From Parascedosporium putredinis (lineage: Eukaryota > Ascomycota > Sordariomycetes > Microascales > Microascaceae): DNA of 64,000 nucleotides. The notes beneath the pieces were generated by a model that did not search any database, was not told where the DNA came from, and saw nothing but the letters and a program-made list of their open reading frames with translations. The position numbers and the translations under genes were made by a program. This document shows, piece after piece, positions 11,301 through 23,056 of the stretch (position 1 is its first letter; the number at the start of each line of letters is the position of its first letter). Location: the NCBI GenBank assembly GCA_949357655.1, contig CASHTG010000017.1, forward strand, positions 2,046,001-2,110,000, in the 5' to 3' direction.

Positions 11301-13927
11301 CGAGGATGTGCGTGACCGTGATCATTATCCTGGGTTGTTAATTAACCTTCAGGCCGGGCGGGTGGCATCAAGAAACGAAACTTCGGGGGAGCCAGCATCT
11401 CTCCCGTCCTCTTCTCTTTCCTCGCGACACGAGCCTTGCGGAATCATGCGAGCTAAAGATATTTTAAGTAACCTCTGTTTGCAGGGTCCAAAAAGGAGGA
11501 TGTTTCAATATATTGAGGCTCAGCCACTGCCCTTTGTTTCTCTCAACTCGAGGGTCCACAGGCCACGATTTTGCTCCAGAACAGGGTGTGTTTGCCAAGA
11601 CCTTTCGTCTTTGGCTCTTTTCGATGGAGCTAAAGACCGACCCCAGTCATCAGTTACTAATCGCAGCTTTTGAACCAGAGCGGTGCCTTGAATCATGAGG
11701 GAAGGGGGATGGCCGTTTTTCCTCTCATTTTAGATTCGCGCACGCCTCTGTGTGAATGCTAGTGAAGGCGGCTGCGCCGCTGTCATTTTGTCTCACACCA
11801 CCACATCTAGCTCACGAGGCTAATATAGAGGAGACTCATACGAGCTCCTCTCTTTCTTGAGCAGTCTCAGCTCCAACCGCCTGAGCAGTGCGCACTGACA
11901 CCCGTGACTGACTGTGCTTCCACTTACCCTTAGCATAGAAGAATCTTGGCGGAAATAAAAGGGTTAACATCACCCCTTACTCGTATGCTCGCGTCAAACG
12001 ATGAGAAATGTTGCTTCCCGAATATAAGGGATACGGGAGAGCTAGCTGGAATTAGGCAAGGCCTCGTTTGTGCCGCATTCCCTTGACAAGGCACCTGGAG
12101 AGAGAGCGCCCCCTCTCGAGACTTGTCCGATAGCGGTCTCCTACGCCATCCTCGGCTCCCTAGCCTGATGCGACGCCTCCGGACATCGTCGAGGATGGCG
12201 TCCTCCGTGTGCTGAGCACCGCAACCCATGCGAGGAGCCATTGGACCACCAAGCATCACAGAGTATCCAACCTAGCGAACTAACTTTCAAGGCACTAGTC
12301 GTGATGCTCGCGGAACTAACTTGCCAAATTATAGCTTTCAAAAGATATCTTCGGCCTTCCTAGACGCGAACCAAATGTTCTCAGACAATATAGATAGCTA
12401 CCCACGACGATATTGAACGGAGGATGCGAGACACCTATCACCAACTGGTAGATGACAGGGTCTAGACCCGGGCTACTAAGAAGTTCCCACGTAGATTTCC
12501 GCTGCTGTTAGCTAGATATACGTTAGTCTTGACCGCGGCGTCATGGTGTGGAGAGCTGCCCTTCTTACCAAGATCAGGAATATACCTGCACACAAGGGTG
12601 AGAGGGCGGCGCCCCATTTGTTGACACTATTTGCCACCACCGAGAGCGACGTTTGCTCAACACCGGGGCACCACCTTTGCCTGAAAAGCACAGCGAACGG
12701 AAACGAAACTAAAGAAAAGAGCCCACTGAAAGGAGACTGATGCGGCAAGTGGAGAACAAGCGGCCCCATCGTGGACACCATTCAACTAGATGTCAACTCA
12801 ATAGATTGCCTATGCCCGCGTTCAACGCTCACTCCCTCGATCGTACGGGAGTCGACAAAGGCGGAGACCTCGTTGAACGTGGGAAGAACGTGAGTAGAGC
12901 ACCCTCTTCGGAGTTTGAGTGGCCAATGTACAAGTATGAGCTTTTATGGGTCACCAACAACTGACTGCCGCGCGAAGAGTCCCTAACACCCGTCGCGCCC
13001 CCGCCCTGCCCCATTTCTCCACGAAGGGGCGCTTGCCAACGGGAACTTGCAATATTCTCATGTCGAAGGCCTTTCTCCCCATTCCATCTAATTGTGGTCT
13101 TTCGTTGCTGGTCGAGTCCTCGCTGCTTCGGGGGTTAGCCTTTCCACCCCACCTCAAGGAATAAACGGCAGTGGCCCAAAGAAGGAAAAGAGAAAAAAAT
13201 GAAAGAGACAAAGAACAGGCGAGACATGGGCTGCGATAAAAACAATATCTAGCCTCGTTCTCCTCTTCCGTATCTTGCGTCGTTTTCGCCTCTCGCCCCT
13301 CATCCTTCCCTCGCCCTCCACTCCAAGAGAGTTCGTGCGCTTTCCAAACACTAAATTAACAGATGGAGGTCGACGATCAGCTGGTTCGGATTCGTCAAGA
13401 TCGGTTGCCCGACTCTTAGCGCCCGAAGCTTCCCCATACATCACGTTTTTGTGAAAACCGACTTTGAGACAACAAGATGGATGTGTTTTTCTCATTCGAA
13501 CTAGGCTGGGAACCATTGCCCCGACCGCAAACTTAATTCAAGGTTTTGGGAGGTGGGCGCTGTGTTGGCTTGACTTCGATAGTGCTCGCCTTTATTGAAG
13601 CGCCCATTCGCCTTTGGGTCCAGCTTAGCCGGTAGACCGGGCGAACTTGTGGCGCTACGGAACTCCGCGCGATCCGCCTCCATCCCTTCCGTCACCTATT
13701 TCGGGCGGCAGTGATCGTGGACGGTTAGCCGGCGAAGCTGTCGCTCTCCTCGCTAGGCCGTATCTCGAGATCAAGGTGGAAAAATCGTAAGTTTAGATGG
13801 GCTCTTTTGGTAGTATGATGGGAGACGTCAGCCGGGTTGGAACATGAGATGTAAGGTCGATCGCTAGACTCGTCTCCAGCCTAAACCTGCTAGCTAGCTG
13901 TAGACTTCGAACGGCTCATGCCATGGA

Positions 13928-13935
13928 TATAAATA
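13928..13935 (+). promoter_or_regulatory. TATA-box-like element
   Basis: TATAAATA lies 138 nt before the ATG of the secreted acylase gene, a plausible core-promoter position if the leader is about 100 nt. The nearby ATG at 13923 is in frame but would add a long non-signal extension ahead of the signal peptide, so I treat this region as promoter. Confidence 0.45.
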
Positions 13936-14072
13936 TTCGGCTTTACGTTCAGCGACCTGGGCCGTTCCGCTTCTTCTCGTTACCTGCCAAGCTCGTTTGC
14001 TCTACTCTTTTTAGTGACTTTTGGTCGCCGCTCTGCCATTCACCCCATCCTCTTATAGCCAAGGTATCAAAC

Positions 14073-15252
14073 ATGAAATCTAGCTGCGCGCTCTCCACGT
14101 TAGCCGCGGCCTCCATGCCGTGGGCCGCCCTAGCCTGCTCTAGAGTAGTCTACCACGCCGAAGTAGATGACCGCATCGTCATTGGCCGCTCCATGGACTT
14201 CGTTCAGGATACCAATACTACCATCTGGGCCTTCCCCGCCGGCATGAAGCGCAACGGCGCCATCGAGGACAACCCGGTCGAGTGGACGTCCAAGTATGGA
14301 TCCATCACGGCCCTCATGTACGATATCGTGTACTCCGAGGGCTTGAACACCGAGGGCTTAACGAGCAGCATCCTGTACCTCGGCGGTAGCGACTACGGTG
14401 AGCGCAACTCTTCCGAACCTGGAATCTTCATCGGCCTTTGGCTCCAGTATGTCCTCGACAACTACGCCACCGTCGAGGAGACCGTCAACGACCTTTGCTC
14501 TGGGGAAAAGATTCAGGTCGTCAAGAAAGCGTTCCTCGATGGCGTTAATAGCGTCGGCCACCTCATCGTGACTGACAAGGGCGGTGACAACGTCATTATG
14601 GAGTACATTGACGGCAAGCTTAACTGCTTCCACTCTTCAGAGTATGATGTCGTCACCAACGAACCCACCTACCCCGAGCAGCTCGCCATCAATACGTACT
14701 GGGAACCTATCTCCAACTGGACACTCCCTGGAAGCGCCCGACCTGCTGGTAAGTTTATTGTTAAACGGGAGCAGGATGTTGAAAGCTCTACATATGCGGC
14801 GCGTGCCCGGGCTTAAGGCACGGAATGCCAGCTCAAGAAGGCTAACCAACTTTATTTTTCCTGAAGACCGCTTCGCCAGACTCTCGCATTACAACCAGTA
14901 TGTCCCCGGCGCCAACGATAGCGAGACCGCCGTTGCGTACGCCGCGGGCATGATCCGGGCCGTCAGCGATCCTATGGTCCCCAATGAAATGATTTTTGCC
15001 GCTGGCGAAAACGACATCTGGCCCACCCTGTGGAGGACGTATATCGATGTTCAGTCTAACGATATGTACTATGAGAGCGCCACCAGCCCGATGTCCTTCT
15101 GGTGGGACGTCGATGCCTTTGATCTTGGCGTCGGTGGCCCTCTCCGTAGCCTCAAGGTCAGCGGCGTGCCTTGGCAAGAACGCATGGGCGAGGTGACCAA
15201 CGCATTTGTCGACACGGATGAGCCTCCCGCCGTCGGTCACCGGAAGCCTTGA
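14073..15252 (+). CDS. Secreted choloylglycine hydrolase / penicillin V acylase family enzyme
   Basis: Exons 14073-14748 and 14867-15252, joined across a textbook intron (GTAAGT donor, GCTAACC branch, TGAAG acceptor), give 353 residues. A signal peptide (MKSSCALSTLAAASMPWAALA) ends exactly before Cys-22. In this Ntn-hydrolase family the Cys exposed at the mature N-terminus is the nucleophile, so the placement fits. Downstream are the family's Arg/Asp pair in IVIGRSMDF, the GLNTEGL segment and a LYLGGSDYG stretch; the C-terminal half (MSFWWDVDAFDL) is complete. The family cleaves linear amide C-N bonds (bile-salt conjugates, penicillin V, N-acyl amides or acyl-homoserine lactones); the substrate here is unknown. 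It is convergent with HOM2, with 539 bp between stops. The family is far commoner in bacteria, so ancient transfer is possible, although the gene now carries a spliceosomal intron. Frame intact. Confidence 0.85.
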
Positions 15253-15791
15253 GATTGCTAATACGGCACCCCAAAAACTGGGCGCTTTCATTCCTCAAGA
15301 TGCGGACGGTCCATGTGACAGAGTGAGGGCGACGAGCCCGGGTATATTTGTTGTTCTACTATTGGGTTTGGAGTTTCGTGTTGTGTACCATAGTAAATAA
15401 TAATGCTCTAATTCATCCTAATTCACCAAAACTTCAGTCAAATGATGTGGTCGGGCTACCGAAGACAAAAAGTAACCTGCCACCGCTTCTAGGAAGCTTA
15501 GAAAGAGGTTGTTTGATGCGGTCGGGGAGACCAACGTATCGTAGATGAAACTGGAGTGCGCATCAAGCAGTGCTTGCCTTGTAAGTTCGCTCTGGCCAAT
15601 CCAGTATGGGACACGTATGGGGTGGGCTGGTTGGAGTGACATTTCTACCGTATATATATAAGATATATATATGAATATGTTTGAAGATTTCCGCGTTCCT
15701 TCGTTCTCCTAAGCTGGTAGCCCTCTTGACGTAGTTGTAGCCATGGTACAATCTAACGGACTACTTCTTCCCCAAGCGCGGCACCCGAACT
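15253..15791. other. Shared 3' region of convergent genes, with AT microsatellite
   Basis: 539 nt between the stops of the acylase (+) and HOM2 (-). It contains (TA)5 at 15651-15660 and (AT)5 at 15663-15672 separated by AG. No gene seen; both 3' UTRs must lie here. Confidence 0.6.
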
Positions 15792-17150
15792 CTACTGTAT
15801 ATAGCCCTTGAGGATGGCGGCCTCGGCGTTGACGATAGAGCCGCCCGCAGCACCGATAACGGCTATGATGAGAAATTAGTGGGGATTCCCTGATGCTATC
15901 GTGGGAAGAGGATATCGTGGAAAGGTGGAACATAATCAGTCGAAATCAGGAGGAATAGGTCAACATACTATTATGGCTCAAGGACACAAACTTGAGATCA
16001 AAGATACCACCATCATCCTTTCTTACTCGTCCGACGCTCACCGTGTAGCCTGACTCCAGGTCTCGGTCTAGCCTAGGCTGAGGCCTGTCCGGCTCGTCAA
16101 ATACCTTGATGGGTGGGTTAGGCGCCGAGGGACAGCCTAAAGCATTGGCCTCGCTTGTGTAGTTCCGAAGCGCCTCGATGCATTCTTCGGCTGAGGGAGG
16201 AGGCTGCCTCATGAACTTCAGGGCGACACACGCGGTATGGCCGTCCATGACGCCCACGCGGTTGCAGGCGGCAGAGATGCGAAGGGCACTCTGTTCTTCA
16301 AACGCGGTACCGTCGGTGGTCATCGTGCCGAGAATCTTGCGAGCCTCAGTCTCAAGCTTGTCCTCCTCACCAGAGATGAAGGGCACAACGTTGTCCATGA
16401 TGTCCATGGAGGAGACACCAGGGTAGCCGGCGCCGGAAACGGCCTGCATCGTGACGACGGAAGCGAAGTCGATGGGACCAAAGGCGGCTTGGAGGGCGGC
16501 GAAGGGAACGGCGACGCCGACGACGGCGCAGTTAGAGTTGCAGACAAGAAGACCCTTATCAGAAGAGCGAAGCTTGCGCTGGTGGGGGATGAGGTCGAGA
16601 TGGTTGAGGTTGACAGTAGGGATGACGAGAGGGACGGTAGGATCCTGGCGGTGGTTCTTGGAGTTGGAGAAGACGGCGAGACCAGCGTTTTGGAACTCGG
16701 TTTCTGGAGGAGGCGGGCAGGGTTAGAAAGCTATCTGTAGCTCTTGGAGCGGAAGGATTAGAAGGGGAGGGGGAGAGGGTGCAGTGTCCATACCAATGTC
16801 TCCTGCGACGTCCGAGTCAAGACCGCTAAAGACGACGTCGCAGTCGGCAAACTCAGAGGCCTTGCACTCCCTCACAACGATCTCGCCAGCGTCGCCAATG
16901 GGGAGGCCTGCTTCCACCTAACAGCATCCTTGTATTTCTTTCCGGCGGAGCGCGCTGAGGCGCCAAGGGCATGGAGTTTGAGGTAGGGGTGCTTGGAGAG
17001 CAAGAGGATGAAGCGTTGGCCGACGGAACCCGTGCAGCCGAGGACACCTAGACACTCCGATGGTTAGCACTACGCGCGGCGAAGATCAGAGGTTGTCGCG
17101 AGAGGGGGAAACAACGACATACCGCACTTCTTAGTGGGGAATTCAGCCAT
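15792..17150 (-). CDS. HOM2: Aspartate-beta-semialdehyde dehydrogenase
   Basis: This enzyme reduces aspartyl-4-phosphate to aspartate semialdehyde with NADPH, the branch step to Met, Thr and Ile, in the cytosol. Exons (minus): 17150-17123 (28 nt), 17047-16794, 16703-15969, 15862-15792; introns are 75, 90 and 106 nt with GTATGT/GTATGG donors. Protein of about 362 residues. Near the N-terminus is the nucleotide-binding turn [11 protein letters not shown]; the catalytic Cys lies in [10 protein letters not shown]; the conserved C-terminal [17 protein letters not shown] precedes the stop. Exon 2 is out of frame at the GGGG run 16900-16903 (plus strand): adding one base turns the read into WKQASPIGDAGE, the normal family sequence, and restores the exon phases. 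I read this as an assembly deletion. The 28-nt first exon is short but its splice phase and product fit. Confidence 0.93.
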
Positions 17151-20100
17151 TGCAGTAGATCTCCTGGCTGCTAGGGAGGTCTGAGGGAAAGGACAGGAGG
17201 GTTTCGAGGTCAGGAGCGCGAGGTCGTGGGTGGAACTGGGCGACCACAAGAAAGAGAGCACTGCTGAGGAGTGATTTGAGAATATCTTATGACTCAGGGA
17301 AGAAGGCAAACGATCAATTCAATCAAAATTTCAAACACCGTCAATCGGGTTGGCTAGTGCGTAGCCTGTTGGTGTCCCAACACTAAAAATGAGGAGGCAA
17401 AATACTCATGGTGGGGGCGGGTACATTTTTCCATGCCAGGGTCCAATTGAATTGGGTCCGGGTATCGGAGGAAGTCCCGGATCGTGCCGCCGTTGGGGCT
17501 GCGTACATGATGATAAAATTATTGATGTATGGAAACACCTGATACACCTGTACCTTTGCGCAAGAGAGAATGATCTATATTTCCTCGAGAATACAGTAGA
17601 ACCCCTAGAATTAAGTTTCCGGTCGAGATAGCCTTTTGTGGGTGAGCCCCGTTTAGACTAGGTCTCGTCCGGAGGGATCAATCCACTGAATTCGTCGAGA
17701 AGTGTAGAAAAGGTGAAGTGCCAAGTTTCACGCTGTTCAATGCGAGAGTTCGAATCACCGTCTGGCTAGCAATATTGTCCGCCAGTCCGTTGATAGATTG
17801 TTGGGCCTGTATTGATATTGCCCAATCGGAGGGTCCTCTTGGAGTGTTGTGGAATGGGATGGGCGACGGAGGGCTCAGGGCTAGCTCGGGGGAAAGGATG
17901 ACCATGGTTTGATATCGCCGGGGACAGTTTTATTGACTTGTCGGCTAGCGGCTATAATATAGATTTAATCGAGAATTTCGGCGGAATAGAGAACCTACGG
18001 TACATGTAGTGTTCACCGACAGGGTCAATCTTTGCATACATTGATGGCCGGTTGTGAGGAGAAGCTGGGCAAGCTCGCCATATGTCACAGCGGTGCTTCT
18101 GGCCCATTGCATTGCAGTTGACACCCGATTTTGGCTCCGTCTTGGCGTGGAGGAGGCTTGAGCTATGGTTATGCACATTGACACGTCGGAGTGCCACGCT
18201 GCCTTGTTGGACCTCCTGTATAATGGCAGCTGGAGCTTTATCACCTTTATCACCCTTGGCTGCTTCCAGTGCTCGTAGCTCTTTGCCCCAGGTAGCCACT
18301 GACACGAACATGCAATCGTGTACCAAGGTGCCCGAGACCCGAGCACGGCAACTAGAGACCGAGGAATGGTGCCATCTCGGATGGTGCTGGCTTATTTGAT
18401 ATAATGTAGTCGAGTCGCCCTGCCTCAGTTTGTCATGGTCTTCAATGTTGGCAACCATATCTGCCTTCTCTTTCCTTCGGCTAAGCTTCCGCAACGGTCC
18501 GAGGTTACCTCTTCGAGTCCTTCGTTCCAAAGAATCTTGGGCCTAGATATCCCAATTGCTATGTTTCGATCATTGCTTTTCCGCGGAACATAGGGTGCTC
18601 GATCGGCCAGCCCATGCCGGTTTGGTGCTTGGCTCTCGGCGTTGAGGCTCCTTGCGCCCTGAGCGTTACATGTTTTTTCGGCGAATATTCCCTGTCATCC
18701 AATTTCCATCTTGGAATAGAAAACTTGAGCAAGATTTAGTTCCATATTCGGAATTTCATGAGAAGGGAGAAAAGAAGAAAAATGGCAGCTGTCTGAGCCA
18801 AGATCCGATTACCCGTCCGTCCCGTAGTATCGGCCGAGCTGCCACACAACCGCCACACGCCCACCAGAAATGCACACTCTCTCTCCGCCAGATAAAAACA
18901 TCTGAAACGTTATCGGGCAGTACAGGGAGCACAACTCTATCCCTGAACGACGAGGCGTACCCACCTTTCCTGAACCTGATTTTTCTCTCCCACTGTCAGA
19001 AGTCCCACACCCTTCGATCAGTCGATCAGTGTGTCCCGGGCCAAACCCTTTCGCCTATCCTTCTCCGTTTGGGTGTCAACCCCGGGTGGAAGTTTGACGC
19101 GAGCAGTGTGGTGCGAACCGGGACACTCCGTACGTCATGGACCGCCTCGCGGATCTACGGAGTTTTATGATTGCTTCTTGGCAGAGAAAAATTAAATGGC
19201 TCTTTTCAAGAGCAGAGATGAAAATCCGCGCCGAAATTTGGCTCCCTCGATTGAAGCATCCATCCTTATAAGTAAGCACTTTGGGTGTTGGTGTCGGAAT
19301 GGAGCTTCTGGCCCTCTCCAACCAGAGATGATAAGCGCCCGTTTCAGTCAAGGACGCCGCCCGCGAGGTTTGCGCGACTTTGACCACCTTGAGCGAATCA
19401 ATGTCACTCCGGGGTCTCCAGATGGGGCCCCACTTCCAGGTCCCCACAGCTCCGAAACTGGGCGCTCCTGCTAGGTCCTGCACAAAGGGCACATCAATAG
19501 ATTTGATGGAAACGGTTGCATGACAGGGCGTGTTGCTGAGACGGTGGCGGGCTTGGGGGTTTGAATTGATCCGGACTGCAAGTTGCTTACACATAACATT
19601 GGAGCAAATTATGCCACAGTTGGAATCACGAGTTTGAAGAAGGGGAAGGGCTTTGCTGGAAGCGTGTTTCCTATTTTTTCTCCACTCAGCAAGGGAGCGG
19701 GCAGTAGGCATCCTATACTGTCTAGCTGAAGCTTGCGACGGTTCAAGCTTGCGTATGCCCTCCTACTGCCGCTTCCCGCCCTTTCTCTTCTAAATATACA
19801 ACAACTACATAAGAAACCCAGGACATTAAGGTTCTTGACAGTACAAAGGAAACAACGGTAGGAAACAAAATGAAAGGTTAGGAAAAATGGACGGAGGAAA
19901 ATATAGACAAGAGCAGGCATTGCTCTTGCTCATTGTAGAGCCTCAGGGTGTCAAGGCTCGACCATGGAGAAAGGAAAAAAAGACCCAAGCGCGCAAACAG
20001 ACATAAGAAGAAAAGAAAAAAAAAGAGAGGGAAAACAATGAACAGGTTCTCCCGAGTGGATGTTGTCATGTACAAGACCTCCGAGCCAGGTGGAAAAGAT

Positions 20101-20248
20101 ACAGTGGCCTTCATCGTCGACGAGATCATCCCCGTACGTGACGATAGAGAAGACACTCCTCGGCCTCGTTTGTCCGTTTTCGAGGTCGGTTGTCTTCCTG
20201 AAAGGAAGGCAAACCAAACTTCTTTCGCCTTCTTTTTCTTCGTTTCTC
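17151..20248. other. Intergenic, no gene supported
   Basis: About 3.1 kb between HOM2 and the repeat-protein gene. The only ATG frame of size is a 168-codon minus-strand one (17952-18458) with no recognisable motif, so it is not called. An A-rich stretch at 19970-20030 flanks the 3' end of the repeat-protein gene. Confidence 0.5.
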
Positions 20249-21798
20249 TTATGAGAGTTCTGATACGCATTTGGCGACCTGGGCATTGCAGTCCGCGAGG
20301 GTCAAACCTTGAGCCTGGCCGCCATTGACTGCGTCCGAGCAGCTGTTGTTCTGGATATCGCACGCTCGCTGAACTGCTGCCTCCTTGTTAACGAAAGTGT
20401 TCCCGTTGACTTGGAAGGGCCTATCTCCATTGCCAGAGTCCTCAACGGCGGGCGCCGCAATGCCGGCTACAGCGTTCGCCGCGGTGGCACCTCCGGCACC
20501 TCCTCCGTTGCCGCCGTTGTTGCCACCGTTGTTACCGCCATTGTTGCCGCCGTTGTTACCGCCATTGTTTCCACCATTGTTACCGCCGTTGTTTCCACCA
20601 TTGTTGCCGCCGTTGTTACCTCCCTGGTTGCCGCCCTGGTTCCCGCCCTGGCCGGCGTTATTATTGCCTTGGTTGTTGCCGTTGTTACCGTTATTCTGCC
20701 CGTTATTAGCATTGCCGTTGTTGCCGGCATTCTGGCCATTAGACCCACTGTTGTTGTTGTTGTTTCCACCATTGTTGCCACCATTGTTGTTGTTGTTGTT
20801 GCCGCCGTTGTTACCGCCATTGTTGGCGTCGCCGACGGTGAACTTGGTGCAGTCATCTTGGGCACCTCGCTGGGCAACAGGCATGAGAACGGGCTGATGG
20901 TTGGAGGCACCGGTCATCGTGCAAACGCGGTAATTGCCAGCGGGAGACCGCCCGTGACAGTGGCGGAGAGGATACCTTGACCATTGCCCTGGTCGTTGAT
21001 ACCCTTGAAGAAGACAAACTGCTGGGCGCTGGGAGGGTTCTGGGGAGTGAGGTTGTTTCCGAGGTCCTGGACGGTGACGTGGGTATGACCGATGATGCGG
21101 CCCTGGCCATCCAGATCCTGAGGAGCCGAGTAGTACGTCTCCTGAGGGTTGGTGAACGAACCGGCCGCCAGGTTCTGCGTGTTGACGACAATGTCAAACG
21201 TCTCGTTTTCCTGGATCGTCTGCCCGGGCTGGGGGTTCTGGATGATCGAAGTGATCATGCGGTCAACGCCAGGAATCCTGCCCATGACGATACCGTTGCA
21301 AGAACCTTGCTGAACCTGGAGACCGTTGGTCAAGGTCTGGCCAGAACAGAAGTTGATGAAGTTGTTGTCATCGCTGTTGTTCTCGGTTAGTAAACCATCA
21401 TACATTCCCCGGAAGAAACGCGGGAAAGCACGCCCAGGCGGGAAGACAAAGAACTTACGTAGCCGAAGGAGACTGCCCATCCTCCACAACATCGCCTTGA
21501 CCAGTGGCCGCGGAAGCTGCCTGGATAACGTTGTCGGCAAGACAGTTACCGCCAGCAGCAGCCTGGTCGTTGTTCCCCCGTTGTTGTTATTGTTGTTTCC
21601 GCCGTTGTTGTTATTGTTGTTTCCACCATTGTTGTTGTTGTTCCCTCCGTTATTATTGTTGTTACCGCCACGGCCACCACCGAATCGGTTCTGCCTACGG
21701 GCAAGAGCGTTGGCGATAGGGGAGTCATAGTGCATGACGGAGGCCTCAGAGACCGAGAGGGCGCCAAGGATGGCGAGGAGAACGTGCTTGGGAAGCAT
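20249..21798 (-). CDS. Secreted Gly/Asn-repeat protein with conserved central domain (frame broken twice)
   Basis: Exons 21798-21459 and 21373-20249 (minus), intron 85 nt (GTAAGT donor, ACTAAC branch, CAACAG acceptor), about 488 residues after two corrections. The N-terminus is a signal peptide (MLPKHVLLAILGALSVSEA), then an Arg/Gly stretch and N5-6GG repeats. The central domain of about 190 residues runs from NFCSGQTLTNG through GHTHVTVQDLG and FVFFKGINDQGNGQG to QPVLMPVAQRGAQDD. A second long GGN array follows, and the C-terminal region is Cys-containing (ACDIQNNSCSDAVNGGQ). Frame breaks lie at the C5 run 21575-21579 and at GGG 20942-20944 (plus strand); one added base at each gives uninterrupted sequence. 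I recall similar fungal secreted proteins, some mislabelled as ribosomal protein S17, but can name no function. A cell-wall or extracellular matrix role is only an inference from the secretion signal and composition. Confidence 0.78.
20505..20820. repeat. GGN-type coding repeat array, copy 2
   Basis: Imperfect trinucleotide-based repeats (plus-strand TTGTTGCCGCC/ACC units) encode Gly-Gly-Asn(-Asn) runs on the minus strand, with interspersed GQ, NA and GS units. Such arrays are prone to length change by slippage or unequal exchange. Confidence 0.9.
21580..21675. repeat. Poly-Asn/Gly-Gly coding repeat array, copy 1
   Basis: Plus-strand TTGTTGTTATTGTTGTTTCC-like units encode blocks of five or six Asn separated by Gly-Gly near the mature N-terminus of the same secreted protein. 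Confidence 0.9.
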
Positions 21799-23013
21799 TT
21801 TGACGGGTGGGAAGAAACCTCGGAAATAGGTACAGTTAAATAGCGTTTGAAGAATATACTGGTTCCAGACCGTGAATGAAGCTGAAAAAGGTGTCGATAA
21901 CACAAAATGGCAACACCAATGTCCAAGGAGCGTTGAGAAAAGAAGCACCGGGACCGAAAAGAAGGTCGATGACTGAAAGAATAAAAATAAAGAAGAGAAA
22001 AGGAGCGAATGTCGAAAGTAGGAAACAACACTACCAGCGTTGAAGAAGTTGCCCAGCAAGAGGTTGAGGGAGAAAAGAAGTGCCGAAGCAGAGGAAAAGA
22101 AGAGAACGGTGAAAGTCAAGAAAAGAGACGGGTTAAGAGGGCGAGGAGGGGATGACGAGGACAAATACTCGACGACATGTCAGTGGCCGATGTTCATCCT
22201 GACAGGGGTGGTGGGTCTTGCGCTCAGGGACGGCGAGCAGGGATGACAGCGGAGCGTGGGATCTGGGATTTCTGAAGGTCCACTGTGAGTGTTCCGTCTC
22301 TGTGATAGGAACATTCGCTACGAGCAGGTTCCCGGGGCTAGGCAAAGTTCCAGCCCTGGTTCCAGAAAGGGGAGGGAAAAAAACGAGCGAGTATTACAAT
22401 TGCCATGGACTGGGGCTCAGATGGCAGTGGCTCTGTGTCGCGTATGGCAGGGGAAGGTCTCCACGGTTCCAAAACATCCATGGGTTACAGGGGATGACAA
22501 GAAAACAGGGTGTGGTGGGGGAGGGGGAGGGGACAAGGCTCAAAACCGAATTCGTGGGCCTGGCCGTCCGTCAAGCCTGCGCTGCCGAATTGAACCCATG
22601 CAAGCGATATCGAATATGCAGGAGCGGAGGTGCACGGAGCGACACAATCTCCAGACCTTGGTCTCGAGAATTCAAAGCGCCATTGCCTTACTTTGGGGTA
22701 CGTACTTTTAATTGTTCAATGATACTTGCATGCAACAGGGCTTGCTCACAGACTTCCGGCCCCTCAAGAATAGCTGTGCTTTTAGCGGAAAGAAAGAGCT
22801 CAGTATAGTCCTCGATTTCCCTGTGTCTCTCAACGACCGCGAGGTCTATCTACGAATGTGGGCTTGAAAAACCCGATGGGGTTCATCAGTCGTCGCACAG
22901 GATGTGCTAGCCGAGTGATCCTTGGCAAATCAGCTTGGGACCTGGGAAATTGCTGTGATGCGGCCCCACGACGGCATGAGATTTTCGCGATGTGCGAGCC
23001 CATCGATACTGGG

Positions 23014-23056
23014 CTTGGTATGGACATCCTCTCTCCCAGAGGATGTCCATAGCAAG
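23014..23056. repeat. Near-perfect 19-bp inverted repeat with 5-nt loop
   Basis: The arm 23014-23032 (CTTGGTATGGACATCCTCT) pairs with 23038-23056 with a single mismatch, around the loop CTCCC. It lies in noncoding DNA, far from any called gene. Confidence 0.9.

Larger units (their letters stand above)
7197..14072. other. Large gene-poor interval
   Basis: Nearly 6.9 kb without a gene I can support on either strand. 7350-7640 is purine-rich on the plus strand, so pyrimidine-rich upstream of the proline-rich gene, and is probably its leader. An (AT)n microsatellite lies at 8290-8303 and a T/A-rich run at 9523-9545. Several open frames of 60-140 codons exist but overlap each other on both strands and lack codon bias, family resemblance or credible starts. 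No transposase or polymerase motif was seen. Confidence 0.5.

Noticed and set aside
7197..14072. Degenerate transposon explaining the gene-poor interval
   Set aside because: I saw no terminal repeats, reverse transcriptase or transposase motifs, and the interval is not markedly AT-rich as RIP-mutated elements would be.
13923..14072. Upstream in-frame ATG for the acylase
   Set aside because: It would bury the signal peptide 50 residues in, and it overlaps a TATA-like element; ATG 14073 fits a secreted Ntn hydrolase.
17740..17775. GAGTTCGAATC, a T-loop-like word
   Set aside because: Flanking bases do not form the T stem and there is no upstream A-box.
17952..18458. 168-codon ATG frame on the minus strand
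   Set aside because: No recognisable domain, no codon bias, no splice context; length alone is weak evidence in 64 kb.
20309..20980. Plus-strand Val/Ile/Ala-rich and Pro/Leu-rich frames of 170-220 codons
   Set aside because: Shadows of the Gly/Asn repeat array on the opposite strand.
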